Source: Cycas panzhihuaensis (taxonomy: Eukaryota; Cycadophyta). Taken from it: a stretch of DNA of 64,000 nucleotides. Of this stretch, positions 43,069 through 54,260 are shown piece after piece (position 1 is the first letter of the stretch; every line of letters begins with the position of its first letter). Under the pieces are notes generated by a model that worked only from the letters and a program-made list of their open reading frames with translations, searched no databases and was not told the DNA's origin. The DNA lies in the NCBI GenBank assembly GCA_023213395.1, contig CM041465.1, positions 42,539,741-42,603,740 on the forward strand. Direction: 5' to 3'. The position numbers and the translations under genes are program-made.

Positions 43069-46000
43069 ATGTCCATTATATAGAACTCTAAGTTTATCTC
43101 TAAATTTATGGTACAAGTGCTTTAGGTAGACTTTGAAAAGGTGATTATACTCATGTCTTATAACATCATCATCAACTTTGAAATAGCCATCAATTTGTAC
43201 TATTTTCATTTCCACATATCCTTCATCAAATTATGGTTTAAATGTAAGTATGAGTTACTTCAAATGAGTTTAAGTGTCTTTATCTTTGACTTCATCCTTT
43301 TGATGAGAGTCAACCATGTTAAATATACATGTAGCCTCATCAAATACATTATTATTTTCATTAATCTTGTTCGAATCTTTAACATTTCATGCCACATTAA
43401 ACTTCTCATCAAAAAATACCTACTTTATCATCTATCTCACAAAAAATACATTATTAATATAGTTAAATTTATTTAAATCTAAACTTCTCCTCCACAAAGT
43501 GAATTTAGGGTATCTCAAACAGATTTAGATGTGGTCGCATTATAAACCTAAGTAAGTATATCACCATCTATAGTACAAAGTATTAGTGCTAGGGCTTTAT
43601 TATTCATTTTAAAGTTTTTTCTAAAATTTGGTTCATTCACTAGGTAGCTATGCTTTACAAATCTCCAAAGGCCATTTATAATAAAATGTGTTTTCAATAT
43701 ATATCTCCAAATTTAAAAATTAGTCCCATCAAATATAGGAAACCTAGTGTTATCATCATTTATTGTTATTGTAATCAATGAATCATAACATCTAATCAAT
43801 CTTAAAATAAGTAATAAAATAAGAGGTATATCTCCTTAAACAGTACAAGATAGATGCTTTCTTATAAAATGAGACAAATAAATGATAAATAATCCTTTCA
43901 AAGGATATATATGAGTCTTAAAATTAAAGAGCAATATAATATAATATAATATAGCATGTTTGAGCTTTCAAATATGATGGATATGGCCTTAAATTAATTT
44001 AAATGACCCTTTTAATAAATAAAAATCTTTAAATAAATAAGACGAAACACACTTTCAAACGAAAAGATAATCAATAATTTTGAATCAATTTACTATAAGA
44101 AATGAAGATCAAAATATTTTCTTTTAATAAAGTAATGTAGATGTAAGTATGCAACTATTATCTTTCAATTTAAAAAAAAAAACTCTTTGAAGAATGATGT
44201 AAACAACTTATTTGAAAGAAAGTATCCTTAAAAGATAAGTATGATCTTTCAAATGAATGCCTTAATGCAAAATAAATTAACTAAGAAATGAGATGAAGAT
44301 ATTTCTTATGCAACTTTGATCTTTCAAGTTTGAAGAAACTCCTTAAAAAAGTGAACTTAAATAGCTTTCAATAAAACTATATGCACCTCTAATGAGATTA
44401 TATCAATGAATCAATAAGAAGTTATAAGCAAATGAATCAAGGAGATAAACCTTTCAAACTCTAAATATTCTTTCAATCAAGATAGCTAAACAATCTAAAA
44501 GTAAGTAAGATTAATTAAGACCAAGTTTATAATCTTTTTCAATAATGATAAATATAAGAGGCCTCAAAATGAAAGATTATGTATGTAAAGATGCAATGAT
44601 ATGCTTAAATAAAGTGAGCCTTAAAGCTTAAAAGATCAAAACAATAACCAACAACTATGCAATATTATGCACTTATAAAGTTTTAAAAAGTATAAGGACT
44701 TTAAGGCAAGTAAAAGTTCCTTTAACTTATGAATTAATGAGCTCAAGATGCATAAAAGATAGCTCTTTAGTTTATTCTCATATAAACTAGGTACACTCTT
44801 TGAAGCATTCAAGAAGACAAATTACCTTAAATAAGCATAAATACTTAAAGAAACTTCTTAGATAAGTAAAAGATACTCAAATAAATCTTTCAAATCTAAT
44901 TTTGAATGTTAAGGAAAGAAAATAATATGATTAGATGTACTCATTTATAGCTTTTAATCTGAATAGGGTTCTTGCTACTCTAGAAGCCAAAATTAATGTT
45001 AAAATACTACAAAATAACTTGTGAGTCTTATAAACACTAGCAAATATCATTAATAACTAATTAATATATAAATATCATTCAAATATATTCAGTTAGAAAG
45101 AAAATTTGGCTCAAAATATCTTAAATAGTGTCCAACTAAGATTGAAATAGATCCTTAACTTTAAGGATTTTAATGACCTATAAAATTATGCTAAAATATG
45201 ATGAAACCTATTTTGATACATAGAGCACTGAAAAACCTTTCCAACGGTTCAAGAAATGAAGTTGTATAACTCAAGTTATTAAAGAAATGATGCAAAGACC
45301 CTTTTATGGCTAATGAAATAAGAGTAATAAATGAAAGTCAACTTTAACTTGATCAAATGTTATAAAAAATGGCTCAAACTAAGTAAAGAAGGACTCCAAT
45401 ATACAGAGCTCTGAGTCAAGAATCCAACGAATCTAGCAATTCATGAATTTGACTTCGTAGCATACAAATATTGCAAAGAATACCAGCAATACTCCTTTAG
45501 GCAAAAAATAAAGATTAGGCTTTTAGCCCCTTTATAAATAGGCTTATAGTAATATGAAGAGGCCACAGAACTGATAGTTATAGTCCTAAGAGGGCCCCAA
45601 ATTCCAAAATCTATCAAATATCAAATATATTTTTTGAAAAAATAAAAAAGTTCTAAATTAATTAATAATATTTGAAGTCCATAAAAAGTGAGGTCATATG
45701 AGGTTAATATGACCAGGGGCTAGTGAATCAGAGGGGGATAAGCCCAAAACAATGCATAAAATTGAAATAAAAATTCAATTTGATTTAATTTCAACCAAAC
45801 ATTAAAAAAAATAAAAAATTTTGAATAAAATTAAATGGTCGTTAATGATACATAACAGGGGCAATTTCTATGGATTAAAATTAATTAAAACTCATTGAAA
45901 ATTAATTGAAATTGATGCTGGGAGAGGTGTCATTAATCTAAAAATGAAGATGAATAAAAATGCTTCAAAAAAATTAAATTTTTAATATAAAAAACACAAA

Positions 46001-46778
46001 AAAAACATCCATAGAGGTCGTACAATGAACGGTAGAGGAACAACTCTGATCAAAGAAAAATCTAATCTAAAATTTTAATCTAAGTAGAGATAAGCTAGTG
46101 TAGCAGCTTAACATAGGGAATACAGCAAAAAATATCTCAAAATTTTTAAAATTTAGCCGTTGTTTAGCTCACGCAGGCCAAGGAGAATGCCTAGAGCTGT
46201 GGAGGTCGTACGACCAACATGGGGGTACAAATAGGCTTGCAACATTCTCAACTAACCTAGAGTAGCCATACTACAAAGTTTTAAGAAAATCTAGTGAGAG
46301 ACAAAGCTGAAACAAGCAATTTTCACTTTGATATATTGGGGTTTTAATAGATAGTAAGACAGAATGAGATTCTAAGAGCTATAACTCACCGTAGGAGTGA
46401 TAGTTTTTTGAACTGTCTTCTCTAGTATATAGAGGACTGAGAGAGGAGTCTAACAAGTGGTCACTTGATGTAGTTCTAAGTAGTGTGGAGATTATGCCAG
46501 CCTGCCAAAGTTTAGGTATATGATAAAACCTTAAAAAATAGTGAAAATTAATTAAAAACTTATAAAGTATCAAATGAAACCTCAATATAATTATACCAAA
46601 TGATTATTGGGATGAATATGCATGTTATAACTATAAAAATCTAAAGAAATAGTGATTAAATAGAGCATATGTATCAAAAATAACCAAATATTTAATAAAA
46701 ACTATGTAAAATTTATTAATAAACTTTATTAAAATGACAAAATATTGATATAATTGCTTGCCGTGAGAGTAGATCGAC
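43069..46778 (-). other. LARD-D interior, no recognisable coding
   Basis: AT-rich. CTTTCAAAT and AATCTTTCAA words recur between 43890 and 44950 without a fixed period. Small frames, such as the hydrophobic one at 43141-43476, do not match a known protein. A minus-strand stretch at 43300-43070 stays open for some length (YVEMKIVQIDGYFKVDD) but is not recognised. Confidence 0.6.
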
Positions 46779-46790
46779 ACTCTGATACCA
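46779..46790 (-). other. LARD-D primer binding site (iMet type)
   Basis: ACTCTGATACCA on the plus strand, TGGTATCAGAGT on the element strand, 11 of 12 to the iMet site, two bases from the LTR. Confidence 0.85.
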
Positions 46791-46792
46791 AA

Positions 46793-47135
46793 TGTGGGTG
46801 AACCAAAGTGTTATGATACCAAATATAGGTGCGATGAGTAGAGCAGGCCAAAATTACATTAATAAATCTATGCTTGAGAGTACATTAACATTTCAATTAG
46901 AAGGCAATGTTAAAAAATATCAAATAGGTATTCCTTTAATATTTATAATTTGAGGAGGCAGAGGATTGTCTCTACCTAACAAATCAACCAAATAATAAAA
47001 AATTAAATAGAAAAGGTAAATACGTACCTTAGTCAACTCATAGATGACTACATGGGAGCTCTTGTGGGCTCTAGGTGGCATTTGGGGGCCTAAGATGCAT
47101 GTGCACATACTTTATGAATGGGCATTATCCCAACA
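46793..47135 (-). repeat. LARD-D right LTR (5' LTR)
   Basis: 343 bp, TGTGGGTG to ATCCCAACA. Confidence 0.9.
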
Positions 47136-47140
47136 TAACA
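47136..47140. repeat. LARD-D target-site duplication, right copy
   Basis: TAACA, one mismatch to 42718-42722. Confidence 0.75.
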
Positions 47141-47777
47141 CACTTTGATTATCACAATAAAGGATAGTATATATATATTATTAAAGTCCAAGCTTAACAA
47201 GAATCCTTCTAAGCGAAATAAACTCGGTTATAGCATAGACAACTATTTTATATTCTGTTTCAATGGAGGAAAGGGAAACATTTGGATGCTTCTTATAGCT
47301 CCATAAGATTACAGTTGAGTTCATGTTAAAATAATAGCCTAATGTTGAATATCATGTATCCTAACAATTGATCTAATCAACATCTATATATCTCTTTAAG
47401 ATAAGTGAGTCAGTTTGGTTATATTCAAGGCCAAATTGATGTGTGCCACGAATATATTTGAGGATCCTAGTCGCTGCTTTCTAATGAGATACTTTTAGTT
47501 GTGAAATGTACCTAGAGTAAATCCTTACTATATATGAGATGTCCAGATGAGTTTAGTTGAGTTAAATGAGGCTTCTAACTAACTACCGGTATAAAGTAGG
47601 ATCAAAAGGCTTTCCTTGTTCATCTAGGTTTAGCTTGGTTCCTGTCTCCATAAGAATTGGTGCTAACTTATAATCTGTCATCATGAATCTTTCAAAGAGC
47701 TCATTGGCATATTTATTTTAAGTCATAAAGATGTGTCCTGGTTCTTGCCAAATTTTAATTCTAAGGAAGTAGTAGGG

Positions 47778-47782
47778 TAACC
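47778..47782. repeat. CopA target-site duplication, left copy
   Basis: TAACC, identical to 54256-54260. Confidence 0.92.
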
Positions 47783-48031
47783 TGTTAAAAATACTACTTA
47801 ACTAATGTAAATATTAAACACATATCTCTTTTGTTATTATTTCTTGGGCTGACGGATGTTTATTTTGGAGCCTTATGGATCTATATATATCCAAAGACAT
47901 CCTTGTACTCTCATGCTTTTGGATCAATGTAATCGATTGTTCAAAGCTGGGTTTTTCCCACTGGATACCATATGTATTCTTTCTAAGATTGGTGTGTGCG
48001 TTTGATTTGGTTCTACTCCTGTTTCTTAACA
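47783..48031 (+). repeat. CopA 5' LTR
   Basis: 249 bp, TGTTAAAAA to TTCTTAACA. CTATATATAT near 47880 is a likely TATA element. Confidence 0.93.
47879..47890 (+). promoter_or_regulatory. Possible TATA box in CopA 5' LTR
   Basis: ATCTATATATATCC is kept in both LTRs (again near 54104), about 150 bases before the LTR end, a reasonable U3/R position. Prediction from sequence only. Confidence 0.45.
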
Positions 48032-48043
48032 TAGTATTAGAGC
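48032..48043 (+). other. CopA primer binding site (iMet type)
   Basis: TAGTATTAGAGC directly after the LTR, one G-to-A change from TGGTATTAGAGC. Confidence 0.88.
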
Positions 48044-50001
48044 TTGAAGGTGTATGCTGTCTCCAAGTGAGCCGTATGGTATTCTGATCTGATTGCTGGT
48101 GGTTTAGGAGTCTGGTATAGTGCAAATTAGTGCAGCCTGTTTGACGTTCAAGTTCGAAGGATATTAGCCTATGAAGTTGCTTCAGACATCCCTTGTGGTC
48201 TCATCTAAAGGTATTTTTCGGTCTTATTTTTCCTTTGCTTGATTGATTGTCTCTGATGTGTTGATTGCTCTCTGTTTAGTATGTACTTGTCCTCCTTTTT
48301 ATTTGTATACATTATAAATCGTAAGGCCAGTATACATATACTATGTTTATAGTCATTTTTTCTCTAATTTTTGTACCTGGCCAAATAAATCTTGAGTACT
48401 TTGACTGTAAGGATACTTTTCTGTCACTTCTTGTGCTCCTCTCTTTATAATCATTTACTCTGTCTTTATTAATGCTCTTGTACGTTATCTTATTCTTAGC
48501 ATATGCATGTCTAGTACTGCATATGCACTGTGTGCTTGGCATATAAATTGCGTATATTTGCTCACTATTTTTTACGTTGAACTTTTCTGTGTGTATCTAC
48601 TTTCACGCCTGGTTATATATAGTGTATTTCTACATATTTTCGCCGGCGTGTTTGGTATATTTTCTACGCATACACTCAGCATTGTTCTCCCTATCTATTC
48701 AGCGTATATTCAATGCATTTTTTAGTGTATTTAGTGCACATAATCGCTGCGTATATTCAACATATTTTTGAGTGTATTTACTACACATAATTACTGCATA
48801 TACACTGTGTGTTTGATGCGTGTTTTAGTGTACATAATCGCTACGTATATTCAACACATTTTTTAGTGTATTAACTACGTATAATCATTGCATATACACT
48901 GTGTGTTTGATGCGTGTTTTAGTGCACATAATCGTTGCATATATTCAATGCATTTTTGAGTGTATTGACTGTGTATAATTGCTGCATATACACTGCGTGT
49001 TTGATGCGTGTTTGAGTGCACATAATCGCTACGTATATTCAACGCATTTTTGAGTGTATTGACTACGTATAATCACTGCATATACACAGCATCTTTGAGT
49101 GCATTTAGTGTGCATAGTTGCCACATATTCAGCATATATTCGACACAGTTTTGAGTACGTTTTTTTTGCCTTGATACACAACGAGTTTCTGCTGCATATA
49201 CTCTACGTTTGCTTGTATTTTAGTGTGCATATACTTAGCGCATCTCTACTCTTTTGCTGCGTGTATATTCAACACATTTCTGGTTGTGTATTCACACATT
49301 TTTTTATGCGATTTGTTACTGCCGTACTATATACTCTCACACATTCTTTTGGCTGCATTCATTTGTGCTCCTTTACATTATTTCTCCATGTATTTACAAC
49401 GTGTATTTGCTGCTGTCTACTTTGGCGTTCAGCGTGTATTTGTTGTGCAACTCTTTGTCCTTGTTGCATTCCTCTTTATTTTCATATTTGAGTATATGCA
49501 ATACTAGGTATGTGTCGTTTGTTTACCTGAGTTTGCCAATACCTTTTTAGTATGATGATCAAGGGAGTTCTGGGTTAATTCTTGTTGGTTGCCAATATCA
49601 TTCGAGCTGTACACGGAAGTTAGTTTGGAGTTTTGGGGCAGTTAGGGTTTGTACGGATCACTACAATTAAATCAGACCATCCAAGATTAAATGATACACA
49701 TTATGGTTGCTATGGTGAGATATTGGAACTTTAGACAATAGTGTATCATAACCATTCATTGATTTTTTATGAAGGTTTTAAAAATCTACGGTGATTTTTT
49801 TAAGGTTACTTTAAGAGCTATTTTAATGATTTGAGTTGAAGTTGAGCATTCAGGCACTTAAGGTGACATAATTGGACTAATTTAAGATTGGTTTTAATAT
49901 CAGACTTTGGAAGTTTTCTTTCTTTTCATATGTTTCGTGCTTGGCTTGAGGGGAACTTAAGTTAGTTGAATCTCTGTGTTATATTACCATTTAATTCGAT
50001 C
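48044..50001 (+). other. CopA 5' leader
   Basis: About 1.95 kb, unusually long for a copia leader. T-rich, with the tandem array at 48690-49150 and looser related words out to about 49500. Several overlapping hydrophobic open frames (to 130 residues) come from the T-rich repeats and are not taken as genes. Confidence 0.7.
48690..49150 (+). repeat. 94-bp tandem repeat array in CopA leader
   Basis: The word ACATAATCG or its variant begins at 48738, 48832, 48926 and 49020, exactly 94 bases apart. Each unit is two related halves of about 47 bases, one with CGTATATTCAACGCATTTTT and one with CATATACACTGCGTGTTTGA. About four full copies plus partial ends. CG, TG and CA alternate at the same places between copies, as expected of CpG decay. 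Confidence 0.88.
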
Positions 50002-50760
50002 ATGGACAAGCTTGCACCATTAGTTACATTTAATGGAAACAATTTTAATGAGTGGAAAGCACATATGGAGCTCATTTTAATGGTAAATCAGTTATGGGGA
50101 ATCACTAAGTCACCCTTGTTAAGCCTTCCTTTGGATGAAAAAGAGTATGTACGTATCGAAGAGAGACAGTTTATGGTTGTTGGGTTACTTAAGCTGTCTT
50201 TGGCTCCCGATCAAAGAGCTTTAGTTCACAATCTTGAAACTCTGAATGAAATATGGACCAAGCTGTGTGAGACTTTTAAGAAAAAGAAAACAAATCATCG
50301 GGTTGCCCTCATGATGGAATTATTGAGTGCAAAAGTAGAAGACGAAAATAACATTAGTGCCTTCTTAAACAAGATTACTGATTTGAGAAATAAGTTGGAT
50401 GAATTAAAATCAAACTCAATAGATGATGCCTTGTTGTTTGCCATCATTATGTCAAAGTTACCAGCTGTATTTGCCACCTTTCAGACAGTTTATGGGAGTG
50501 ATGAAGCCATGGAAGGTGAGCCTTTTGAGTCCTTAAAAAATCTAATCTTAGTTGAAGATGCCAAACTGAAGCATCATGGGATGCTTAGTGGTTCAGTTTC
50601 AAATCAGGGCTTGATAATGAAAACACAGAAGAAGGATTTATTCTATGAAAAAAAGTCTACATAGAAGATTTGTGAGACCTCTCATAAAAAGAAGAAGTTA
50701 GTGGGAAGGTGCAACTACTGCAAGAAAGATGGTCACAGGGAAAGAAACTATTGTATTAAG
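50002..50760 (+). pseudogene. CopA gag (decayed)
   Basis: Particle protein. The start at 50002 is preferred over 49966 because MDKLAPLVTFNGNNFNEWKA is the usual N-terminus of copia gag. The UBN2-type capsid core follows: ERQFMVVGLLKLSL, IWTKLCETFKKK, NNISAFLNKITDLRNKLDEL, LFAIIMSKLPAVFATF. It is open for 220 residues to a TAG at 50662. The zinc knuckle reads CNYCKKDGHRERNYC at 50710-50754, with one extra residue between His and the last Cys compared with the standard C-x2-C-x4-H-x4-C. The protein runs on into pol in the same frame. Confidence 0.92.
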
Positions 50761-51246
50761 AAATGGGACAAGCACAAGGTAAGTCGAGATAATAAGGGGA
50801 AAAGTGTTGCAGCACATTATATTCGGGTATCAACAATGTTATCTGAAAAGAAAGATTATTGGATCCTAGACTCAGGTGCTAAAAAACGCATCACCTATCA
50901 AAAGCATATTTTTGATGCCTTAGATACAAGTTCAATTGATGCTAATGTGATCCTTGGAGATGCCAGTGTTTTGCCTATAGAAGGTATTGGAACCGTTTCA
51001 ATTGCAGGTGGAAAATTTGATGGTGTTTATTATGTATCTCAAATGAAGCTTAATCTTCTCTCAGCCTGGGAAATCTGCAAGCAAGGTATGAAAATATAGC
51101 TCTACAATGATAAATGTTTAGTTAGAGATCCAAAGAAACACTTCTCCATTATTCCTATTGGGAAAGTACAGGATAACTTTTGGGTGTTTGAGTCTTTTAA
51201 AACCCAGTAGGATTCTTATATTTTCATTGCTAGCACTGATGATGTG
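50761..51246 (+). pseudogene. CopA aspartic protease (decayed)
   Basis: Polyprotein processing. The active site reads DYWILDSGAKKRITYQ at about 50854-50901, with the DSG triad intact; the usual following residues are A-S/T-x-H-M. The rest reads VILGDASVLPIEGIGTVSI, FDGVYYVSQMKLNLLSAWE and ICKQGMKI, then a TAG at 51097. A linker (CLVRDPKKHFSIIPIG) with a TAG at 51208 leads to integrase. Confidence 0.9.
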
Positions 51247-52020
51247 AGTAAGTTGTGGCATAAAAGATTGGGTCATCTAAACTATGGTAGCATCAATTTA
51301 ATAAACTGATTGAAGATGGTAATTGGTTTGCCTCATATTCAATGTTCAAAGGGTGCTTGTGACGGATGTATGTATGGAAAACATCATCGTTATCCTTTTG
51401 TTAGAGATAATGTTTGGAGGGCAAAAGAGAAACTTGAACTTGTTCATATTGATTTGATAGGTCCATTGTCAAATCCTTCTATTTCTGGAGCTCGATATGT
51501 ACTTGTGTTTGTAGATGATTTCAGTAGAAAAACCTGGGTTTTCTTTTTGAAGAATAAGTCTGATGTATTTGATAGATTTTGTGAATGGAAAACTTGTGTT
51601 GAAAATGAATGTGGTATGAAGATCAAGAAATTAAGAAGTGATAATGGAAAAGAGTATGATAACAATACCTTCCATCAGCTCTATCTTGCCAATGGTATTA
51701 AGCAGGAATTTACTATTCCATATACCCCACAGTAAAATGGTGTAGCAAAAAGGAAAAATCATACCATAATAGAAATGGCAACGTGCATGGTGCATGGTAA
51801 GAGTTTGCCTTCCAAATTTTGGGTAGAAGGTGTGGCGACAACAGTTCATATTTTGAATAGGGTACCTACTTCTGTTGTCCGTGGTATTATCCTGAAGAAT
51901 ATTGGATTTGTCAGAAACCTTCCATTGATTATTTTAAGGTATTTGGGTGCATTGCCTATACACACATCCCAGACGAAAATCAAAAGAAATTAGATCCCAA
52001 GAGTTTAAAGTGTATTTTTG
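51247..52020 (+). pseudogene. CopA integrase (decayed, catalytic Glu codon reads Lys)
   Basis: Zinc domain: KLWHKRLGHLNYGSI and CDGCMYGKHHRYPF (HHCC complete). Core: LVHIDLIGPL (first Asp), YVLVFVDDFSRKTWVFFLK, KKLRSDNGKEYDN (second Asp), then IPYTPQ, a TAA at 51733, NGVAKRKN, where Lys replaces the catalytic Glu of the usual ERKNR. Then LPSKFWVEGVATTVHILNRVPT; a frameshift near 51890 moves to FGCIAYTHIPDEN and FVGYSSESKAYRLW. There is a TGA at 51308. Confidence 0.92.
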
Positions 52021-53400
52021 TGGGGTACTCATCTGAGAGTAAGGCTTATAGACTTTGGGATCTGTGAGGGGAAAAAATCTTGATTAGTTGGGATGTTAAG
52101 TTTGACGAGTCTCTGACGTATTGTGTTGACAAATCATCTGAAGATGTATTTTATCCTCCACTTCTACCTTTTTCGAGTCGTGATTCTACAGATTTATAAG
52201 TACACGAGTCTATCCCATAGAATGTTTCTCAAGCTGGACCAAGTGGAAGTTATATTGAGGACTCGTCACAAATTGAAACACGATCTACACCTCGTGTTCC
52301 ATTATAGGTAAAAAGAACCATTGAAGACTCAGGAGTGATGGTTGAAAATCTAGAAGATGGTCGAAGGACAAGGAGTCAACACGCCATTCAAGTCTTAGTG
52401 ATGAACACCAGTGACTTTATCTCGTTTGACGAAGCAAAGGAAGATCCGCGATGGAAAGCTGCAATGGAGGAAGAATTTGGTTCTCTTATGAAGAACCATA
52501 CATAGGATTTAGTTCAACTTCCTCCCTCAAAGAACCTAGTTGGCTGTAAGTGGGTCTACAAGGTAAAGTATCACTCTAATGGTGAAGCAGATAAGTATAA
52601 AGCTAGACTTGTAGCTCAAGGTTTTAAACAAAAAGAAGGGATCGATTATGAGGAGACTTTTGTACCGATCTCTAAGATTTCAACAGTCAGCTTGATCCTT
52701 GCTTTAGCAGCTACTTTTGGTTGGGTGTTACATCAAATAGATGTAAAGTCTGCTTTTCTTCATGGAGATTTGAAGGAGGAGATTTACATGGCCCAACCTC
52801 TAGGGTTCGTGAAGAAAGGATAGGAGCATTTAGTGTGTCGATTGAAGAAATCTCTTTATGGCCTAAAACAAGCACCACATGCTTGGTACAAGAAGATTGA
52901 TGCTAAATTAAAAGCTGATGGTTTTGTAACAATAGATTTTGAACCAAGTCTTTATATGAGAAAGAAAGGATCTTCAATTGTTCTTGTTGTTTTGTATTTG
53001 GATGACCTTATCATTACAGGAAATTTTAGCAGGACAATTGCAGATACAAAAACCTTTTTAGGTCATAATTTCAATATGACAGATCTTGGTCCTCTCCATC
53101 ATTTTTTGGGCATCAAGATTAGGTAGATGAAAGATCATATCATGATGTTGTAGATAAGGTATGCTCAATCCCTGCTTGAGAAATTCAGATTGAAGGATTG
53201 CAAACTGACTAAAACACCATGTGTGAAAGGCACACAACTTTAGAAGAACATAGATAAACTAGCTATAGATGGGACATTGTATTGGTAATTAGTAGGAAGT
53301 TTGATTTATCTTACTCATACTAGACCTAATATTACCTATGCTGTTGGATTAGTGTATCGCTTTATGCAAAATCCCCAAGAGCCAAATTTGAATGAAGCCA
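52021..53400 (+). pseudogene. CopA reverse transcriptase (decayed)
   Basis: After a variable linker (52100-52430) the enzyme reads DPRWKAAMEEEFGSLMKN, LVGCKWVYKVKY, KARLVAQGFKQKEGIDYEETF, VLHQIDVKSAFLHGDLKEEIYM (first catalytic Asp), KSLYGLKQAPHAWYKKID, VVLYLDDLIITG (both Asp kept), DLGPLHHFLGIKI. The connection reads LVGSLIYLTHTRPNITYAVG. Stops near 52504, 52822, 53125, 53152, 53242 and 53287 are nearly all TAG. Frameshifts are almost absent, so decay has been by point change. Confidence 0.94.
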
Positions 53401-53963
53401 AGAGGATTTTGAAATATATTAAGGGTACACTTAATCTTGGCCTTGAATACCTTCATGGTGGAAAGGCAAAATTGTATGGGTATACAGATGCTGATTGGGG
53501 TGGAGATGTTGAAGATCAAAAATCAATTGCAGGATATATCTTTGGCATAGGAAATGGATTTGTCTCTTGGCAATCAAAAAAGAAATATACCATGGCCTTG
53601 TCATCTACAGAAGCAGAGTACCAAAGTTTAAGTGTTGGTGCAAGGGAAGCTGTATGGTTGTAGGGACTTTTGGATACACTTGGTGTATCATCTAGCACTC
53701 CAGTTATTCATTGTGATAATCAAAGTGCTATTCAACTTTCAAAGAATCTAGAGTTTTATGCATGTACAAAGCACATTGAAATCCAGGACCACTACATCCG
53801 TGAGTTGATCAGATCAGGGAAGATGCAGGTTGAATATTGTCCAAGTGAGGAGTAACTTGTCGACGTGTTCACCAAGGCTCTTACTGAAGATCGCCTTTTG
53901 AAGATTTGTGTACATTTGGGACTTAGTCTTGAAGGAGAATCAATGTTTCAAGACAAAGGTTAG
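53401..53963 (+). pseudogene. CopA RNase H (decayed)
   Basis: Removes RNA from the hybrid. It reads RILKYIKGTLNLGLEYL, LYGYTDADWGGD (first Asp), QKSIAGYIFGIGNGFVSW, SSTEAEYQSL (Glu), AVWL, a TAG, VIHCDNQSAIQLSK (Asp), TKHIEIQDHYIRELI, VEYCPSEE, a TAA, LVDVFTKAL, and ends at TAG 53961. All catalytic acids can be read. The purine tract follows within 50 bases. Confidence 0.93.
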
Positions 53964-53995
53964 ATACTTCATTATGTTGAAGATCAATATTTACA

Positions 53996-54006
53996 TTAAG
54001 GGGGGA
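53996..54006 (+). other. CopA polypurine tract
   Basis: TTAAGGGGGGA directly before the right LTR. Confidence 0.9.
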
Positions 54007-54255
54007 TGTTAAAAATACTACCCAACTAATATAAATATTAAGCATATATCTCTTTTGTTATTATTTCTTGGGCCGACGGATGTTTATTTTGGAGTCTTAT
54101 GGATCTATATATATCCAAATACATCCTTGTACTCTCATGCTTTTGGATCAATGTAATCGATTGTTCGAAAGTGGGTTTTTCCCACTCGATACCATGTGTA
54201 TTCTTTCTGAGATTGGTGTATACATTTAATCTGGTTATGCTCCCGTTTCTTAACA
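54007..54255 (+). repeat. CopA 3' LTR
   Basis: 249 bp, partner of 47783-48031. Confidence 0.93.
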
Positions 54256-54260
54256 TAACC
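54256..54260. repeat. CopA target-site duplication, right copy
   Basis: TAACC, identical to 47778-47782. Confidence 0.92.

Larger units (their letters stand above)
42723..47135 (-). mobile_element. LARD-D: non-coding LTR retrotransposon in CopB
   Basis: A 4,413-bp element with LTRs of 334 and 343 bp (TGTGGGTG to ATCCCAACA on the plus strand), an iMet-type primer site beside the right LTR and a purine tract beside the left LTR, both on the minus strand. The 3.7-kb interior is AT-rich and shows no gag or pol motif, so it depends on another element. Target duplication with one mismatch, in the CopB RNase H. Confidence 0.87.
47136..47782 (-). pseudogene. CopB reverse transcriptase end and RNase H, N-terminal part
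   Basis: Minus strand from the CopA junction: RLPYYFLRIKIWQ, KYANELFERFMMTDYKLAP, PFDPTLYR, a stop, LVRSLI, LDISYIVRIYSRYI, AATRILKYIRGTHQFGLEY (connection), YIDVD (first RNase H Asp region), STLGYYFNMNSTVILWSYKKHPNVSLSSIETEYKIV (Glu in TEYK), and LYCDNQSV (Asp kept) at the LARD-D junction. Many stops. It continues at 42722. Confidence 0.87.
47783..54255 (+). mobile_element. CopA: Ty1/copia retrotransposon with tandem-repeat leader
   Basis: A 6,473-bp element with two 249-bp LTRs, perfect TAACC target duplication, primer site, purine tract, and gag, protease, integrase, reverse transcriptase and RNase H in the copia order. The LTRs differ at about 22 of 249 positions by eye (near 91% identity). 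The leader between primer site and gag is nearly 2 kb and carries a 94-bp tandem array. It lies in the CopB reverse transcriptase, in opposite orientation. The pol frame is almost continuous, broken mostly by single stop codons. Confidence 0.94.

Noticed and set aside
43141-43476. 111-residue plus-strand open frame in LARD-D
   Set aside because: Ile/Phe/Tyr-rich translation of AT-rich DNA, antisense to the element, without a motif.
48690-49150. CRISPR-like array
   Set aside because: The units are contiguous 94-bp tandem copies without unique spacers, in a plant retrotransposon leader.
48507-49550. Overlapping hydrophobic open frames up to 130 residues, which could suggest membrane proteins
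   Set aside because: They come from the T-rich tandem repeats of the CopA leader, occur in several frames at once, and match no family I know.
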